Shown here: positions 25,582 to 33,973 of the stretch, in pieces | How positions within the stretch are numbered: position 1 is the stretch's first letter | Layout: each line of letters opens with the position of its first letter | Assembly: GCA_017614895.1 (NCBI GenBank) | Contig: JAGAAZ010000047.1 | Span: 1-48,726 of the forward strand | Direction of reading: 5' to 3' | DNA length: 48,726 bases | Source of the DNA: Bacteroidaceae bacterium | GTDB taxonomy: Bacteria; Bacteroidota; Bacteroidia; Bacteroidales; Bacteroidaceae | Translations under genes and position numbers: made by a program | Notes under the pieces: generated by a model | What the model saw: the letters and a program-made list of their open reading frames with translations, nothing else | The model's database searches: none | What the model was told of the DNA's origin: nothing

Positions 25582-26451
25582 TTAATATGTGAGAGTTGTC
25601 TCGCCGCTCCATTTTGTGTTGATGGTGATTGAGATGTCGGTGGAACGGGAGGTTGGGATGTTTTCACCGGAGAAGAAGGTGCCTGTGAAGCGTGTAATCT
25701 GATTCTGTTGGAGAGGTATATCGAACTCACGCTTCTGGATCTCGTTGTCGCTTCCATCTTTGGCAGTTACCTTCAGATGGATAGTTCCAGTAAGGTCGTG
25801 AAGGAAGGTGTAAAGGTCGAATTGCTTTTGGACCTGAGGGGTATCAATAACTAGCTTTTGGGTGGATTTGACAGAACCCAGTCCAGTGGCGGCATCGAAG
25901 GCGCCAGATCCGCCTGTGTATTCGAATTCCAATTTGGCGACGGAAGAGGGGATAGCATCGTTGATGATAAAGCGACAGAGTGCTACGATGCGGTTAAGCG
26001 TCAAGGAGAGGGTGAGAGGTTCTTCATCGATGGCGATCTCTTCGCTGTAGAGGAATGTATCACTATAGCCTGTGTTTGTGTTGCTGAATTGTATTTTCGC
26101 TGGATTTGTCATCGTGGGGTTTCCTTTGCTACTGTGTGCCAATGCTACTATGCGATAGGTGCCTGGGTCAAGTTGGAAAGAGGCCGTACCAAATTCGCTG
26201 TCACCCACCTTCTGCTTGATTTGCTTGACACATGTGTTATCAGTGTCATAGATGGCGAAGTTGAGGCGTGTGCAGACATCAGAAGTTGCTGCACGAGTGG
26301 ATGCGGTAAATGGTATCTGCTCGAGTTGATATACTGTTAGCGTGAGATTGCCCTTGGATTGTGAGGTTGTATCTTCTGGTAAGGTTAGCTTCTCACAGGA
26401 CATTGCTATTATCGAGAGAAGTGTCAACAGATAAAAATGGATGGATTTCAT
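25582..26451 (-). CDS. FimB/Mfa2-like fimbrial lipoprotein
   Basis: The 289-residue protein has a lipoprotein signal peptide with Cys19 in IAMSCEKLTLPED. Its layout fits the Bacteroidales FimB/Mfa2 family: an N-terminal beta domain (TRLNFAIYDTDNTCVKQIKQK, GTASFQLDPGTYRIVALAHS), a second beta domain (LSLTLNRIVALCRFIIND), and the typical FFSG segment near residue 263 before a final strand. In Porphyromonas, FimB and Mfa2 anchor fimbriae to the outer membrane and regulate their length. No major fimbrillin gene is near. Family assignment is by pattern, not alignment. It lies 12 bp downstream of another SCEK lipoprotein. Confidence 0.78.
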   Translation of the reverse strand: MKSIHFYLLTLLSIIAMSCEKLTLPEDTTSQSKGNLTLTVYQLEQIPFTASTRAATSDVCTRLNFAIYDTDNTCVKQIKQKVGDSEFGTASFQLDPGTYRIVALAHSSKGNPTMTNPAKIQFSNTNTGYSDTFLYSEEIAIDEEPLTLSLTLNRIVALCRFIINDAIPSSVAKLEFEYTGGSGAFDAATGLGSVKSTQKLVIDTPQVQKQFDLYTFLHDLTGTIHLKVTAKDGSDNEIQKREFDIPLQQNQITRFTGTFFSGENIPTSRSTDISITINTKWSGETTLTY

Positions 26452-26463
26452 AAATTCTTGGAT

Positions 26464-27765
26464 TTAATATTCAATGTCGATGACGGGACGGAGACGAATG
26501 GATGCGCTGAAGCCTGTCGTGCTCCAATTTAGATTATCTTCGATGTCAGTGTGATGGGTTTGTGCTCCTTTGAGGATGCCATCATCTTCGCAGAAATAAA
26601 TTTTTGAGTAGCCGGTGCTGCTAAAGGTCACAAGTTGGGTGTCTTTGCTGAAGATGGCTACCTCTGCTGAAGTTGGAAGACGCCAGTTGTTGGTAATATT
26701 GATGGGTCTTTCGAGGGTTGCCATAGGGGTAGTAAGAGCTGCACGCCAGATAGTGGAGGATGAACCAGCTTCTGGAGCCTCATATTCCACGAGCTTTTCT
26801 TTTGCCAAAAGTACTGCTGTGCGATTTGTCTCATCGACACTCACCACATAGTAACCATTACAGAAGGTGCCAGCGACGGGTCGATAGACGGTATTACTCT
26901 CGTTATAATTGAAATTAAAGGTTTCGTTATCACCCCAAGCCTCTGCTTTGACAGATACGGTGAGGGTGGATCCTTGGGCTGCATTATGTGTACCACTAAT
27001 GGTGATATGATGGTTGGCAGACATGGTTTCAGAGGCTGTGAAGGAGTAGCTGTCTGTGCCAGAAGGTGTTGTCAGTATCATTGTGATGGTGGGAACACCT
27101 TTTGATGGGAACATCAATTCTTGAGGTTGAACAGACCATGTTGTGCCGTCGTCTTCCTTGGTAAGTTCTACTGTATAATCGGTGAAAGAGGTGGCATCGT
27201 AGGTTCCGTTGAGTTTGACAGCTTTGTAAAAAGATGAAAGGGTCACCTCTACTTTTGTCACATCAATTGGGATGGACTTTAATTCAATTTTGTCAATAGA
27301 AATAATTTTTCGTTCTAAGATTATTTCCAATTCTTCCTCATCACCGTCCTCCAATGTCAGGACTTCCGTCTTCATGGCCAAATCATCCATCACTTTAGTT
27401 TCTACCAAAGTGATCAAACTATTTGCAGTTGCATTTGAAATGCTGGGTAACGTGAACCGTGATAAATCAGGACCACCGATAGCATACAATGTGTAGGTTC
27501 CTGCTCTGAGATGTGTTGTTGTCGTAGTGTTTTCGTCATCGGTTGTCAGTATCTCAATACATTTACCAGCTTCATTGAAAATGTATATCTTCGCTTCGTT
27601 CACATTCATGGTTTCTTCATCACCAACGCCTCGAGTGGATATTGTCAAAATAGCTGTACCATCCTCTTCGTCTGTATTCAATACATCGTCTTGTAATACA
27701 ATCTTCTCACATGATGCGAATACCATCATTGTGCACAAGATGCTAAAAAGTCTAATTGTCTTCAT
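26464..27765 (-). CDS. fimbrial-type lipoprotein with a C-terminal adhesin-like domain
   Basis: The 433-residue protein begins with a lipoprotein signal peptide (VFASCEKIVLQDD, Cys19). The first ~280 residues resemble fimbrillin/FimB-type beta domains: AKIYIFNEAGKCIEILT, LRAGTYTLYAIGG, then ISIDKIELKSIPIDVTKVEVTLSSFY. The last ~140 residues differ: GTFCNGYYVVSVDE, WRLPTSAEVAIFSK and IRLRPVIDIEY resemble the WRLPT...LRPV pattern of DUF1566-like or Fibrobacter-paralogous domains. This fits a tip or accessory adhesin attached to a fimbrial base. It shares the SCEK lipobox with the next gene, which suggests duplication of the anchor. Confidence 0.72.
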   Translation of the reverse strand: MKTIRLFSILCTMMVFASCEKIVLQDDVLNTDEEDGTAILTISTRGVGDEETMNVNEAKIYIFNEAGKCIEILTTDDENTTTTTHLRAGTYTLYAIGGPDLSRFTLPSISNATANSLITLVETKVMDDLAMKTEVLTLEDGDEEELEIILERKIISIDKIELKSIPIDVTKVEVTLSSFYKAVKLNGTYDATSFTDYTVELTKEDDGTTWSVQPQELMFPSKGVPTITMILTTPSGTDSYSFTASETMSANHHITISGTHNAAQGSTLTVSVKAEAWGDNETFNFNYNESNTVYRPVAGTFCNGYYVVSVDETNRTAVLLAKEKLVEYEAPEAGSSSTIWRAALTTPMATLERPINITNNWRLPTSAEVAIFSKDTQLVTFSSTGYSKIYFCEDDGILKGAQTHHTDIEDNLNWSTTGFSASIRLRPVIDIEY

Positions 27766-27799
27766 AGTTAATATTAAGATATGTTTTTTATTTGGGTTA

Positions 27800-27807
27800 C
27801 AAAGGTA
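27800..27807 (-). promoter_or_regulatory. Bacteroidetes -7 element for the fimbrial-type operon
   Basis: CAAAGGTA on the plus strand reads TACCTTTG on the minus strand, 34 bp before the first lipoprotein start. No clear -33 TTG at the usual distance. Confidence 0.55.
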
Positions 27808-27893
27808 CTCAATTTATTTGGTTAAAAAGATAAAAAATATTGAGAAAATTCTTAAATAGGTTGTTTTTTCATTTTGAAATCAAATATTATGAG

Positions 27894-27901
27894 TATCTTT
27901 G
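27894..27901 (+). promoter_or_regulatory. Bacteroidetes -7 element before the small secreted protein gene
   Basis: TATCTTTG matches TAnnTTTG, with TTG at 27874-27876 only 17 bp upstream. It lies 22 bp before the start chosen at 27924 and excludes the earlier in-frame codon at 27840. Confidence 0.6.
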
Positions 27902-27923
27902 TCCCCAATTAATAGCAACGATT

Positions 27924-28334
27924 ATGAAGAAAGTTTTTATCAGTTGGATGTTGGCGCTAGTGGCTGTAACATGCTGGGCGCAAGAGCAGTTTGTGGGAAT
28001 GTGGCAGTGTGAGGCCTTGAAAGCCACACTTGTCATCAATCTGGTGGAGAAGAAGATTCCTTTGAAGGACTTTGAAGGAGAGGACACGTATGGTTATGTG
28101 AAAGGAGAACTGAATGGTACGTGGGTGATTCTTAAAGTGAAAGAAGTGAAGGACAACAAGGCGTTGGTGAGGATGGTGAGCGACATCGGTTATGATGCTC
28201 AGGATGTGGAGTTCCGACTTACAGACGAGCAAACGATGGAAATGCGATTGGTGGGGGATCAGGTGATGAAGACGACTGAGAATGGAAAATATGTGAAGAT
28301 GCCGAAGGTGGTCGTTTTTAAGAAAAATGAATAG
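27924..28334 (+). CDS. small secreted hypothetical protein
   Basis: A 136-residue protein with a signal peptide (KKVFISWMLALVAVTCWAQ) and a mature part of about 117 residues, mostly predicted beta strands (FVGMWQCEALKATLVINLVE, YGYVKGELNGTWVILKVKEV, MRLVGDQVMKT, MPKVVVFKKNE). The pattern FVGxWQC...LxGTWVILKV suggests a small lipocalin-like or beta-barrel fold, but I do not recognise the family. Its stop codon lies inside the start of the next gene (helicase ATG at 28327), so the two are translationally coupled although a secreted protein and a helicase have no obvious shared role. Confidence 0.7.
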   Translation: MKKVFISWMLALVAVTCWAQEQFVGMWQCEALKATLVINLVEKKIPLKDFEGEDTYGYVKGELNGTWVILKVKEVKDNKALVRMVSDIGYDAQDVEFRLTDEQTMEMRLVGDQVMKTTENGKYVKMPKVVVFKKNE

Positions 28335-30624
28335 TTATTTAGACACGTTCAATCCTCCGCAGCGTGCGGCAGTGGAGTACTGTGAAGGACCTTCGTTGGT
28401 GATTGCTGGTGCAGGGTCGGGTAAGACCAGGGTGTTGACCTATAAGATTGCCTACTTGATGGAACATGGTTATCAGCCATGGTCGATTCTGGCATTGACC
28501 TTCACGAATAAGGCTGCAGGGGAGATGAAAGACCGCATTGCGAAGATTGTTGGAGTGGACTATGCGAGGATGTTGTGGATGGGTACTTTCCACAGCATCT
28601 TTCTTCGTATCTTACGCCAAGAACATGAGAAGATAGGTTTTTCCGCCAATTTCACTATTTATGATGCTGCTGACAGCAAGAGTCTGGTGAAGTCTATCAT
28701 CAAGGAGATGGAATTGGACGACAAGACGTATAAGCCAGGTACAGTGTTGGGTGTTATCTCGAACGCGAAAAATCAGTTGGTGACCGCAGCGAAGTATGTT
28801 TCGAATCCGGCGAATGCTCAGATGGATGCACGTCATAATATGGCAGCATTGGGTCAGATTTTCATGCGTTATTGTAGCCGATGCAAACAGAGTGATGCGA
28901 TGGACTTCGATGATATTCTTCTCTATACTTATTTATTGTTTGAGCAATATCCCGAAGTGTTGGAAAAATGGGAGCAACGTTTTCGGTATGTGTTGGTGGA
29001 TGAGTATCAAGATACGAATTACGCACAGCATCGGATTGTGTGGCAGTTAACCCGTCAGCATCAACATGTTTGCGTGGTGGGTGATGATGCTCAGAGTATC
29101 TATAGCTTCCGTGGCGCAAATATTGATAACATTCTGAATTTCCAAAAGATATATAGTGATTCGAAATTGTTCAAGCTGGAACGAAATTACCGTTCTACAC
29201 AAAACATAGTGGAGGCTGCCAACAGTCTGATCAAGAAGAATAGTCACCAGATTCAGAAGGACATTTTTTCGGAGAATGACCGAGGGGAGAAACTGCACGT
29301 GCTGGATACTCATTCAGATATAGAGGAGGCGAAGATGGTGGTGAATGCCATTCGAAGCATCAAGCGAAGAGAAGGGTGTGAGTATAGCGATTTTGCGATC
29401 CTCTATAGGACGAATGCACAAAGTCGTGTGTTTGAGGATACGATGCGTAAGGAAGCAATGCCTTATCGCATTTACGGAGGGCTTTCGTTCTATCAGCGCA
29501 AGGAAATAAAGGATGTGATAGCCTATTTCCGATTGGCTGTGAATCCGAATGACGAAGAGGCTTTCAAGCGCGTCATCAACTATCCTGCAAGGGGGATTGG
29601 ACAGACCACGGTGGCTAAAATTCTGGCGATGGCGACGCAGCATGAAGTGAGTTTGTGGAGTGTCATCAATAGTCCTGAGCAGTATGGTTTGGGGGTGAAC
29701 AAGGGAACGTTGACGAAAATAGGGCAGTTCCGTGAAATGATAGAATCTTTTATTGAGAATGCACAGAAGATGCCAGCCAATCAGGTGGGTACGATGATTG
29801 TGAAGCAGAGCGGCATCATTGCGGACATCTATCAGGACACTACGCCTGAAAACCTGTCGAGGCAGGAGAATGTAGAGGAAATGATCAATGGTATGCAGGA
29901 CTTCTGCGACATGCGCATGGAGGAGGGTAACGAGAATATTTCGCTGAGCGATTACTTGTCGGAAGTGTCATTGATGAGCGATGTGGATAGTGACAAGGGG
30001 GATGACGAACATAAAGTGACGTTGATGACGATTCATTCCGCCAAGGGCTTGGAGTTCGGTACAGTGTTTGTTGTGGGTCTGGAAGAGGGGCTTTTCCCCA
30101 GTGACATGGTGTCGGGCAATCCCCGTGAGATTGAGGAAGAACGCCGTTTGTTCTATGTCGCCATTACACGTGCCAAAACCCATTGCTATCTGTCGTATGC
30201 ACAGTGCCGCTTCCGATATGGACAGATGGAGTTTTCAGCTCCCAGCCGTTTCTTGAAGGACATTGACCCGAAGTATTTGGACAGGCAGCAAAGCATGTTC
30301 TCTTCAAGGAGAGGCGTGGACGACGAGGTGGAGCTGCCTTGGAAGCGAGTGTCGAGTGGGGAGAGACCTGCCGTTCGTCCTTTCCGTCCGACCATTCCGT
30401 CTGTCAAGCCCATTCCATCAGCCAGACCCACACCTGTCGGCAGCAGACCGTCAACTGTCAGCTCGCTTTCCGTTGGCACGCATATTCTCCACAATCGTTT
30501 CGGGCGTGGGGAAATCCTTCGTCTTGAAGGCGCTGGCGACAATATGAAGGCGACGGTGCAGTTTGAGAATGTGGGTACTAAACAATTGTTGCTGAAATTT
30601 GCAAAATTCGAAGTGATAGATTGA
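28327..30624 (+). CDS. pcrA: ATP-dependent DNA helicase, UvrD/PcrA family
   Basis: The 765-residue SF1A helicase unwinds DNA 3' to 5' and acts in repair and in clearing replication or recombination intermediates. Motifs seen: Q-motif NPPQRAAV, Walker A GAGSGKT, motif Ia LTFTNKAAGEM, Walker B DEYQDTN, motif III GDDAQSIYSFRGA, motif IV LERNYRST, motif V TIHSAKGLEFGTVFVVGLEEGLFP, and motif VI EERRLFYVAITRAK. After ~650 a low-complexity basic and proline-rich linker (about 670-705) leads to a C-terminal FGRGEILRLEGAGDNMKATVQFENVGTKQLLLKFAKFE segment typical of PcrA/UvrD, used for protein contacts. uvrD would be an equally valid symbol. Confidence 0.95.
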   Translation: MNSYLDTFNPPQRAAVEYCEGPSLVIAGAGSGKTRVLTYKIAYLMEHGYQPWSILALTFTNKAAGEMKDRIAKIVGVDYARMLWMGTFHSIFLRILRQEHEKIGFSANFTIYDAADSKSLVKSIIKEMELDDKTYKPGTVLGVISNAKNQLVTAAKYVSNPANAQMDARHNMAALGQIFMRYCSRCKQSDAMDFDDILLYTYLLFEQYPEVLEKWEQRFRYVLVDEYQDTNYAQHRIVWQLTRQHQHVCVVGDDAQSIYSFRGANIDNILNFQKIYSDSKLFKLERNYRSTQNIVEAANSLIKKNSHQIQKDIFSENDRGEKLHVLDTHSDIEEAKMVVNAIRSIKRREGCEYSDFAILYRTNAQSRVFEDTMRKEAMPYRIYGGLSFYQRKEIKDVIAYFRLAVNPNDEEAFKRVINYPARGIGQTTVAKILAMATQHEVSLWSVINSPEQYGLGVNKGTLTKIGQFREMIESFIENAQKMPANQVGTMIVKQSGIIADIYQDTTPENLSRQENVEEMINGMQDFCDMRMEEGNENISLSDYLSEVSLMSDVDSDKGDDEHKVTLMTIHSAKGLEFGTVFVVGLEEGLFPSDMVSGNPREIEEERRLFYVAITRAKTHCYLSYAQCRFRYGQMEFSAPSRFLKDIDPKYLDRQQSMFSSRRGVDDEVELPWKRVSSGERPAVRPFRPTIPSVKPIPSARPTPVGSRPSTVSSLSVGTHILHNRFGRGEILRLEGAGDNMKATVQFENVGTKQLLLKFAKFEVID

Positions 30625-30625
30625 C

Positions 30626-31795
30626 ATGACATTACTGGAGAGAAATATTCATCAGATACCATCACCTTGTTATGTGATGGAGGAAACATTACTGCGAAGA
30701 AACCTGGAACTGATTCGCAGTGTGGCACAACGTGCAGATGTGGAAATCATTTTGGCATTCAAGGCGTTTGCCTTGTGGAAGAGTTTCCCGATTTTCCGTG
30801 AGTACATTAGCCATACAACAGCTTCGTCTCTGTTCGAGGCACGGTTGGCAAAAGAAGAGTTCGGCAGTAAGGCACATACGTATTCTCCTGCTTATACTGA
30901 AGAGGAGTTTGATGAGATATTGGATTGTTCCAGCCATATCACGTTCAATTCGTTGAGTCAGTATGAACGTTTTGCAACCAAAGTGGAGGGTAGGGCATCT
31001 GTGGGATTGCGTGTCAATCCTGAGTATAGTGAGATTGAGACTGAACTCTACAATCCTTGTGCACCAGGTTCACGTTTTGGTGTTTTGGCAAAAGACCTGC
31101 CTGAGCAGTTGCCATCAGACATAGAAGGCTTCCATATCCATTGCCATTGCGAATCGGGCAGCGAAGTTTTTGCACGTACATTAATACATATCATAGAGAA
31201 GTTCTCGAAGTGGTTTCCGCAAATCAAATGGATTAACTTTGGAGGTGGGCATCTGATGACACGCAAGGACTACGATGTGGAACTGCTCATCAAGACCCTG
31301 CAGGATTTTCATGCACGCTATCCGCATCTGAAAGTCATCCTCGAACCAGGCAGCGCCTTTGCTTGGCAGACGGGTCCACTCGTGACGAAGGTTGTGGACA
31401 TTGTGGAGAATCACGGCATCAAGACTGCCATCATCAATGCCAGTTTCACCTGCCACATGCCCGATTGTCTGGAGATGCCGTATATGCCGACTATCCGTCA
31501 TGCCGAGATTGTGGAAGATTGTCAACTGTCAACTGTCAACTGTCAACTGTCACCTTTATATCGTATCGGTGGCAACTCCTGCCTTTCAGGCGACTTTATG
31601 GGTCAGTGGCAATTTGACCACGAGCTCCAGATAGGGGAGACACTCATCTTCGAGGACATGATTCACTACACGACCGTGAAGACCACAATGTTCAACGGCA
31701 TCGGTCATCCCTCCATCGGTCTATTGCATGAAGATGGCACCTTTGAACTCTTCCGCCGATTCACCTACGAGGACTATCTCGACAGGATGTGCTGA
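30626..31795 (+). CDS. nspC: carboxynorspermidine decarboxylase
   Basis: The 389-residue PLP enzyme decarboxylates carboxynorspermidine or carboxyspermidine to norspermidine or spermidine. It has an alanine-racemase-type TIM barrel with the PLP Lys in ILAFKAFALW near residue 46, HITFNSLSQYERF, GLRVNPEYSEIETELYNPCAPGSRFG, FHIHCHCESG and NFGGGH, followed by the beta domain with NASFTCHMPDCLEMPYMPTIRHAE and GGNSCLSGDFMG. At about residues 299-309 the DNA contains four tandem GTCAACT heptamers, coding for CQLSTVNCQLS, in a linker just before YRIGGNSC. That stretch looks like a recent insertion. It starts 1 bp after the pcrA stop. Confidence 0.94.
   Translation: MTLLERNIHQIPSPCYVMEETLLRRNLELIRSVAQRADVEIILAFKAFALWKSFPIFREYISHTTASSLFEARLAKEEFGSKAHTYSPAYTEEEFDEILDCSSHITFNSLSQYERFATKVEGRASVGLRVNPEYSEIETELYNPCAPGSRFGVLAKDLPEQLPSDIEGFHIHCHCESGSEVFARTLIHIIEKFSKWFPQIKWINFGGGHLMTRKDYDVELLIKTLQDFHARYPHLKVILEPGSAFAWQTGPLVTKVVDIVENHGIKTAIINASFTCHMPDCLEMPYMPTIRHAEIVEDCQLSTVNCQLSPLYRIGGNSCLSGDFMGQWQFDHELQIGETLIFEDMIHYTTVKTTMFNGIGHPSIGLLHEDGTFELFRRFTYEDYLDRMC
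31521..31548 (+). repeat. four GTCAACT heptamers inside nspC
   Basis: Exact copies of GTCAACT start at 31521, 31528, 31535 and 31542, followed by a partial GTCA. The 7-bp unit is not a multiple of three, so gain or loss of one unit would shift the nspC frame. The peptide repeats every seven residues. Confidence 0.95.
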
Positions 31796-31832
31796 CAACA
31801 ACAGCTTATTCATACTTTTAGCAACAAAAAAC

Positions 31833-31864
31833 GCCCCTCGGCTACGAGCATGTAGTCGAGGGGC
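31833..31864 (-). terminator. terminator of the VWA lipoprotein gene
   Basis: A 13-bp stem (31833-31845 with 31852-31864, one G-U pair) closes a 6-nt loop. On the minus strand it is followed by a T-run (GTTTTTTG), so it mainly serves the minus-strand gene; it also lies 38 bp after the nspC stop. Confidence 0.85.
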
Positions 31865-31900
31865 AACCTATACTATAACAATCTAAAACTAAATGACTTT

Positions 31901-33727
31901 TTATTTATTTGGCTTGCAAATGCTAGGAGTGGTGTCTTTGACAGCACGTGTTTCCTTGCTGGTGAGCTCAGAGATGATGTAGTCAAGTGAGTTGCCGAAG
32001 TTACTCAGGTTCTCAGTTGTGTTCTTTTCGTGAATAACATTCTTCCATTCATCCATCAGATCCCATGCGCCACCATTATCATAAGAGCAACCATAAGGAG
32101 CGAAGATGATCATACGGCGTCCAGTTGGCATGCTATCCCATGTCGCTTTCACAACATCGTATTCGTATGGGGTATATACATCATACCATTCACCATCCCC
32201 GTCTTCTTTCTGGTAAATACCAGTATTGATAGTCTTATAAGGAGCATCAGTCCACAGAATGACCACTTGACGATGGTAACCATCATCCACACCCCAATCA
32301 CGTTTGAATGCAGCCATGAGGGCTTCCAATCCACTTTCAGGAATATCGCCACCATAAGAGAGCTCGATACCATCCACATACTCCTTGAATGCGGCCTGCT
32401 GTTCTTCGTCCGTCAAATTATACGTTTCGCTGACATTTAATGCTTCATCTCCATCCACATTGATGTCACTATAAGTAACCACCTGTGTGTTCAGACCATT
32501 CAGATAAATACCAGCTGCATCACACTTCTCCTTGAACTGGCTGTAGAAAGAGAGAGCGTTTGACTTGACCATGTTGATTTCACCGTTCATACTACCAGAG
32601 ATGTCCATAACCATGACCACATCAACGGTCAGTTTGTTCTCGTCCGTCTTGAAGCTCTTGACAACCTTGTCGTACTCCACATTGCCGTCAACCTTCTGTA
32701 CAGGGTCGAGGACAAGCGAACCATAAGAAGTTGCGCCATCATTGAACTTATAATATGCACGATAGTAGTAAGTAGTAGTGGCAACCAGACCACGGAAGTC
32801 AACATCGAAGTTGGCGTCGTCAGTAAGTTCGCCTTTACCTACAAATTCAGCTTGATCCACAAAGAGTTTGCTCTGGTCTTTGTCGCATACAATACCAAAT
32901 TCACCACCCTCGTCGAAGGCTGGATCAGCGCAGAAGACAGTACCACTCAGCGTACATGAAGAGCCACCGACCTTGAAGGATGCTTTACCAGTCCAAATCG
33001 TTACGGTGTTATAGACTTTCTTTGCGTAGGTGGACTCGAAGGCGTCTGCTTCCGATGCGAAAGAAGTGGTCACACCAGCTTCTTCAGCCGTTGCTACAGA
33101 GGAGGCGTCAAAAGACATGTCAAGAATCGCCTTGAAATAGTTGGCGGCAGCCACTACAGCAGGATAGCTGGAGATTTTCTTCGTGTCGAGCACTTTAACG
33201 AAGTAGAACAAAGAAGCCTGCAGGTTGTTCGTGTAGCGTGCAGCAGCAAGGGCTGCATCAAGTGCGTCCTTATCATATTCAATTTGATTCACATAAGAAA
33301 TGTCTGAGCCACGCTTGAAGACCAGCTCAAGCACATTGTCATTGAGGAAGCTGAAGTTAAGGATACCTTCGTTCATGACAAGCTGAATAGGACGGTTTGT
33401 TTCCTTTGACACGAGGAGTAACGCTTTCGTACTTCCATCAACAGTGGAGAAATAAATGGTTCTTGTCAGCAATGTTTCAGTGGTTCCTTCAGCTCTGCGT
33501 ACTTTACTTGATGCAGGAGCTCCATATTCTTTGATGAGGAACGAACCTTTACTGGTGGCATAGCCATCATCCCAGTCACCGAATAAAGTTGGAGATAATG
33601 ATTTAATTCCGACAACAGAGTTGGTGCCTCCACCTTCTGCACCACCACCGTCATCATTGTTACTTGAACATGCTGTGAAACCGACGATGGCTAACATGGC
33701 CATCAGCATTAGATAGATTTTTTTCAT
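31901..33727 (-). CDS. von Willebrand factor A domain lipoprotein
   Basis: The 608-residue protein has a lipoprotein signal peptide (VGFTACSSNNDDGGG, Cys20). Acidic residues close to the lipidated Cys (NNDD) fit the Bacteroidetes surface-export signal, so it may face outward. Residues ~85-270 are of mixed structure. A beta region around 300-345 (FDVDFRGLVATTTYYYRAYYKFNDG) looks like a fibronectin-type module. The C-terminal VWA domain begins near 370 with the MIDAS motif DISGSM (Asp375) and continues with a metal-site Asp in WTDAPYK and VILWTD. VWA domains usually bind protein ligands through Mg2+. Ligand unknown. Confidence 0.87.
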   Translation of the reverse strand: MKKIYLMLMAMLAIVGFTACSSNNDDGGGAEGGGTNSVVGIKSLSPTLFGDWDDGYATSKGSFLIKEYGAPASSKVRRAEGTTETLLTRTIYFSTVDGSTKALLLVSKETNRPIQLVMNEGILNFSFLNDNVLELVFKRGSDISYVNQIEYDKDALDAALAAARYTNNLQASLFYFVKVLDTKKISSYPAVVAAANYFKAILDMSFDASSVATAEEAGVTTSFASEADAFESTYAKKVYNTVTIWTGKASFKVGGSSCTLSGTVFCADPAFDEGGEFGIVCDKDQSKLFVDQAEFVGKGELTDDANFDVDFRGLVATTTYYYRAYYKFNDGATSYGSLVLDPVQKVDGNVEYDKVVKSFKTDENKLTVDVVMVMDISGSMNGEINMVKSNALSFYSQFKEKCDAAGIYLNGLNTQVVTYSDINVDGDEALNVSETYNLTDEEQQAAFKEYVDGIELSYGGDIPESGLEALMAAFKRDWGVDDGYHRQVVILWTDAPYKTINTGIYQKEDGDGEWYDVYTPYEYDVVKATWDSMPTGRRMIIFAPYGCSYDNGGAWDLMDEWKNVIHEKNTTENLSNFGNSLDYIISELTSKETRAVKDTTPSICKPNK

Positions 33728-33795
33728 ACCGAGTTTGGTTTTTTAGGTTAAAGAAATATGTTAATAAATTCAGTTGTATTCAACATGAACAAGTG

Positions 33796-33803
33796 CAAAG
33801 GTA
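33796..33803 (-). promoter_or_regulatory. Bacteroidetes -7 element for the VWA lipoprotein gene
   Basis: CAAAGGTA on the plus strand reads TACCTTTG on the minus strand, with a minus-strand TTG at 33823-33825 19 bp upstream. The leader is about 60 nt. Confidence 0.7.
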
Positions 33804-33911
33804 GTGTTTGTTCTCGTAAAAACAAATTTTTGGGAAAGAAAATTACATTTTTTTTGAATAATGGCTATTTTTTGTGTGATTTTTGTGCGTAAACGTCAGT
33901 TTAGATTATAT

Positions 33912-33947
33912 GAAGAGAGCTTGGCAATCGATTGTCAAGCCCTCTTC
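33912..33947 (-). terminator. probable terminator after the beta-barrel protein gene
   Basis: A long hairpin (outer arms GAAGAG 33912-33917 with CTCTTC 33942-33947; inner arms 33919-33927 with 33932-33940, one A-C mismatch between them) closes a TCGA loop. T-runs are weak on both strands. It lies between the end of the beta-barrel gene and the VWA promoter. Confidence 0.65.
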
Positions 33948-33973
33948 TTTATCAAAGAAATGAAAAAAGTGTG

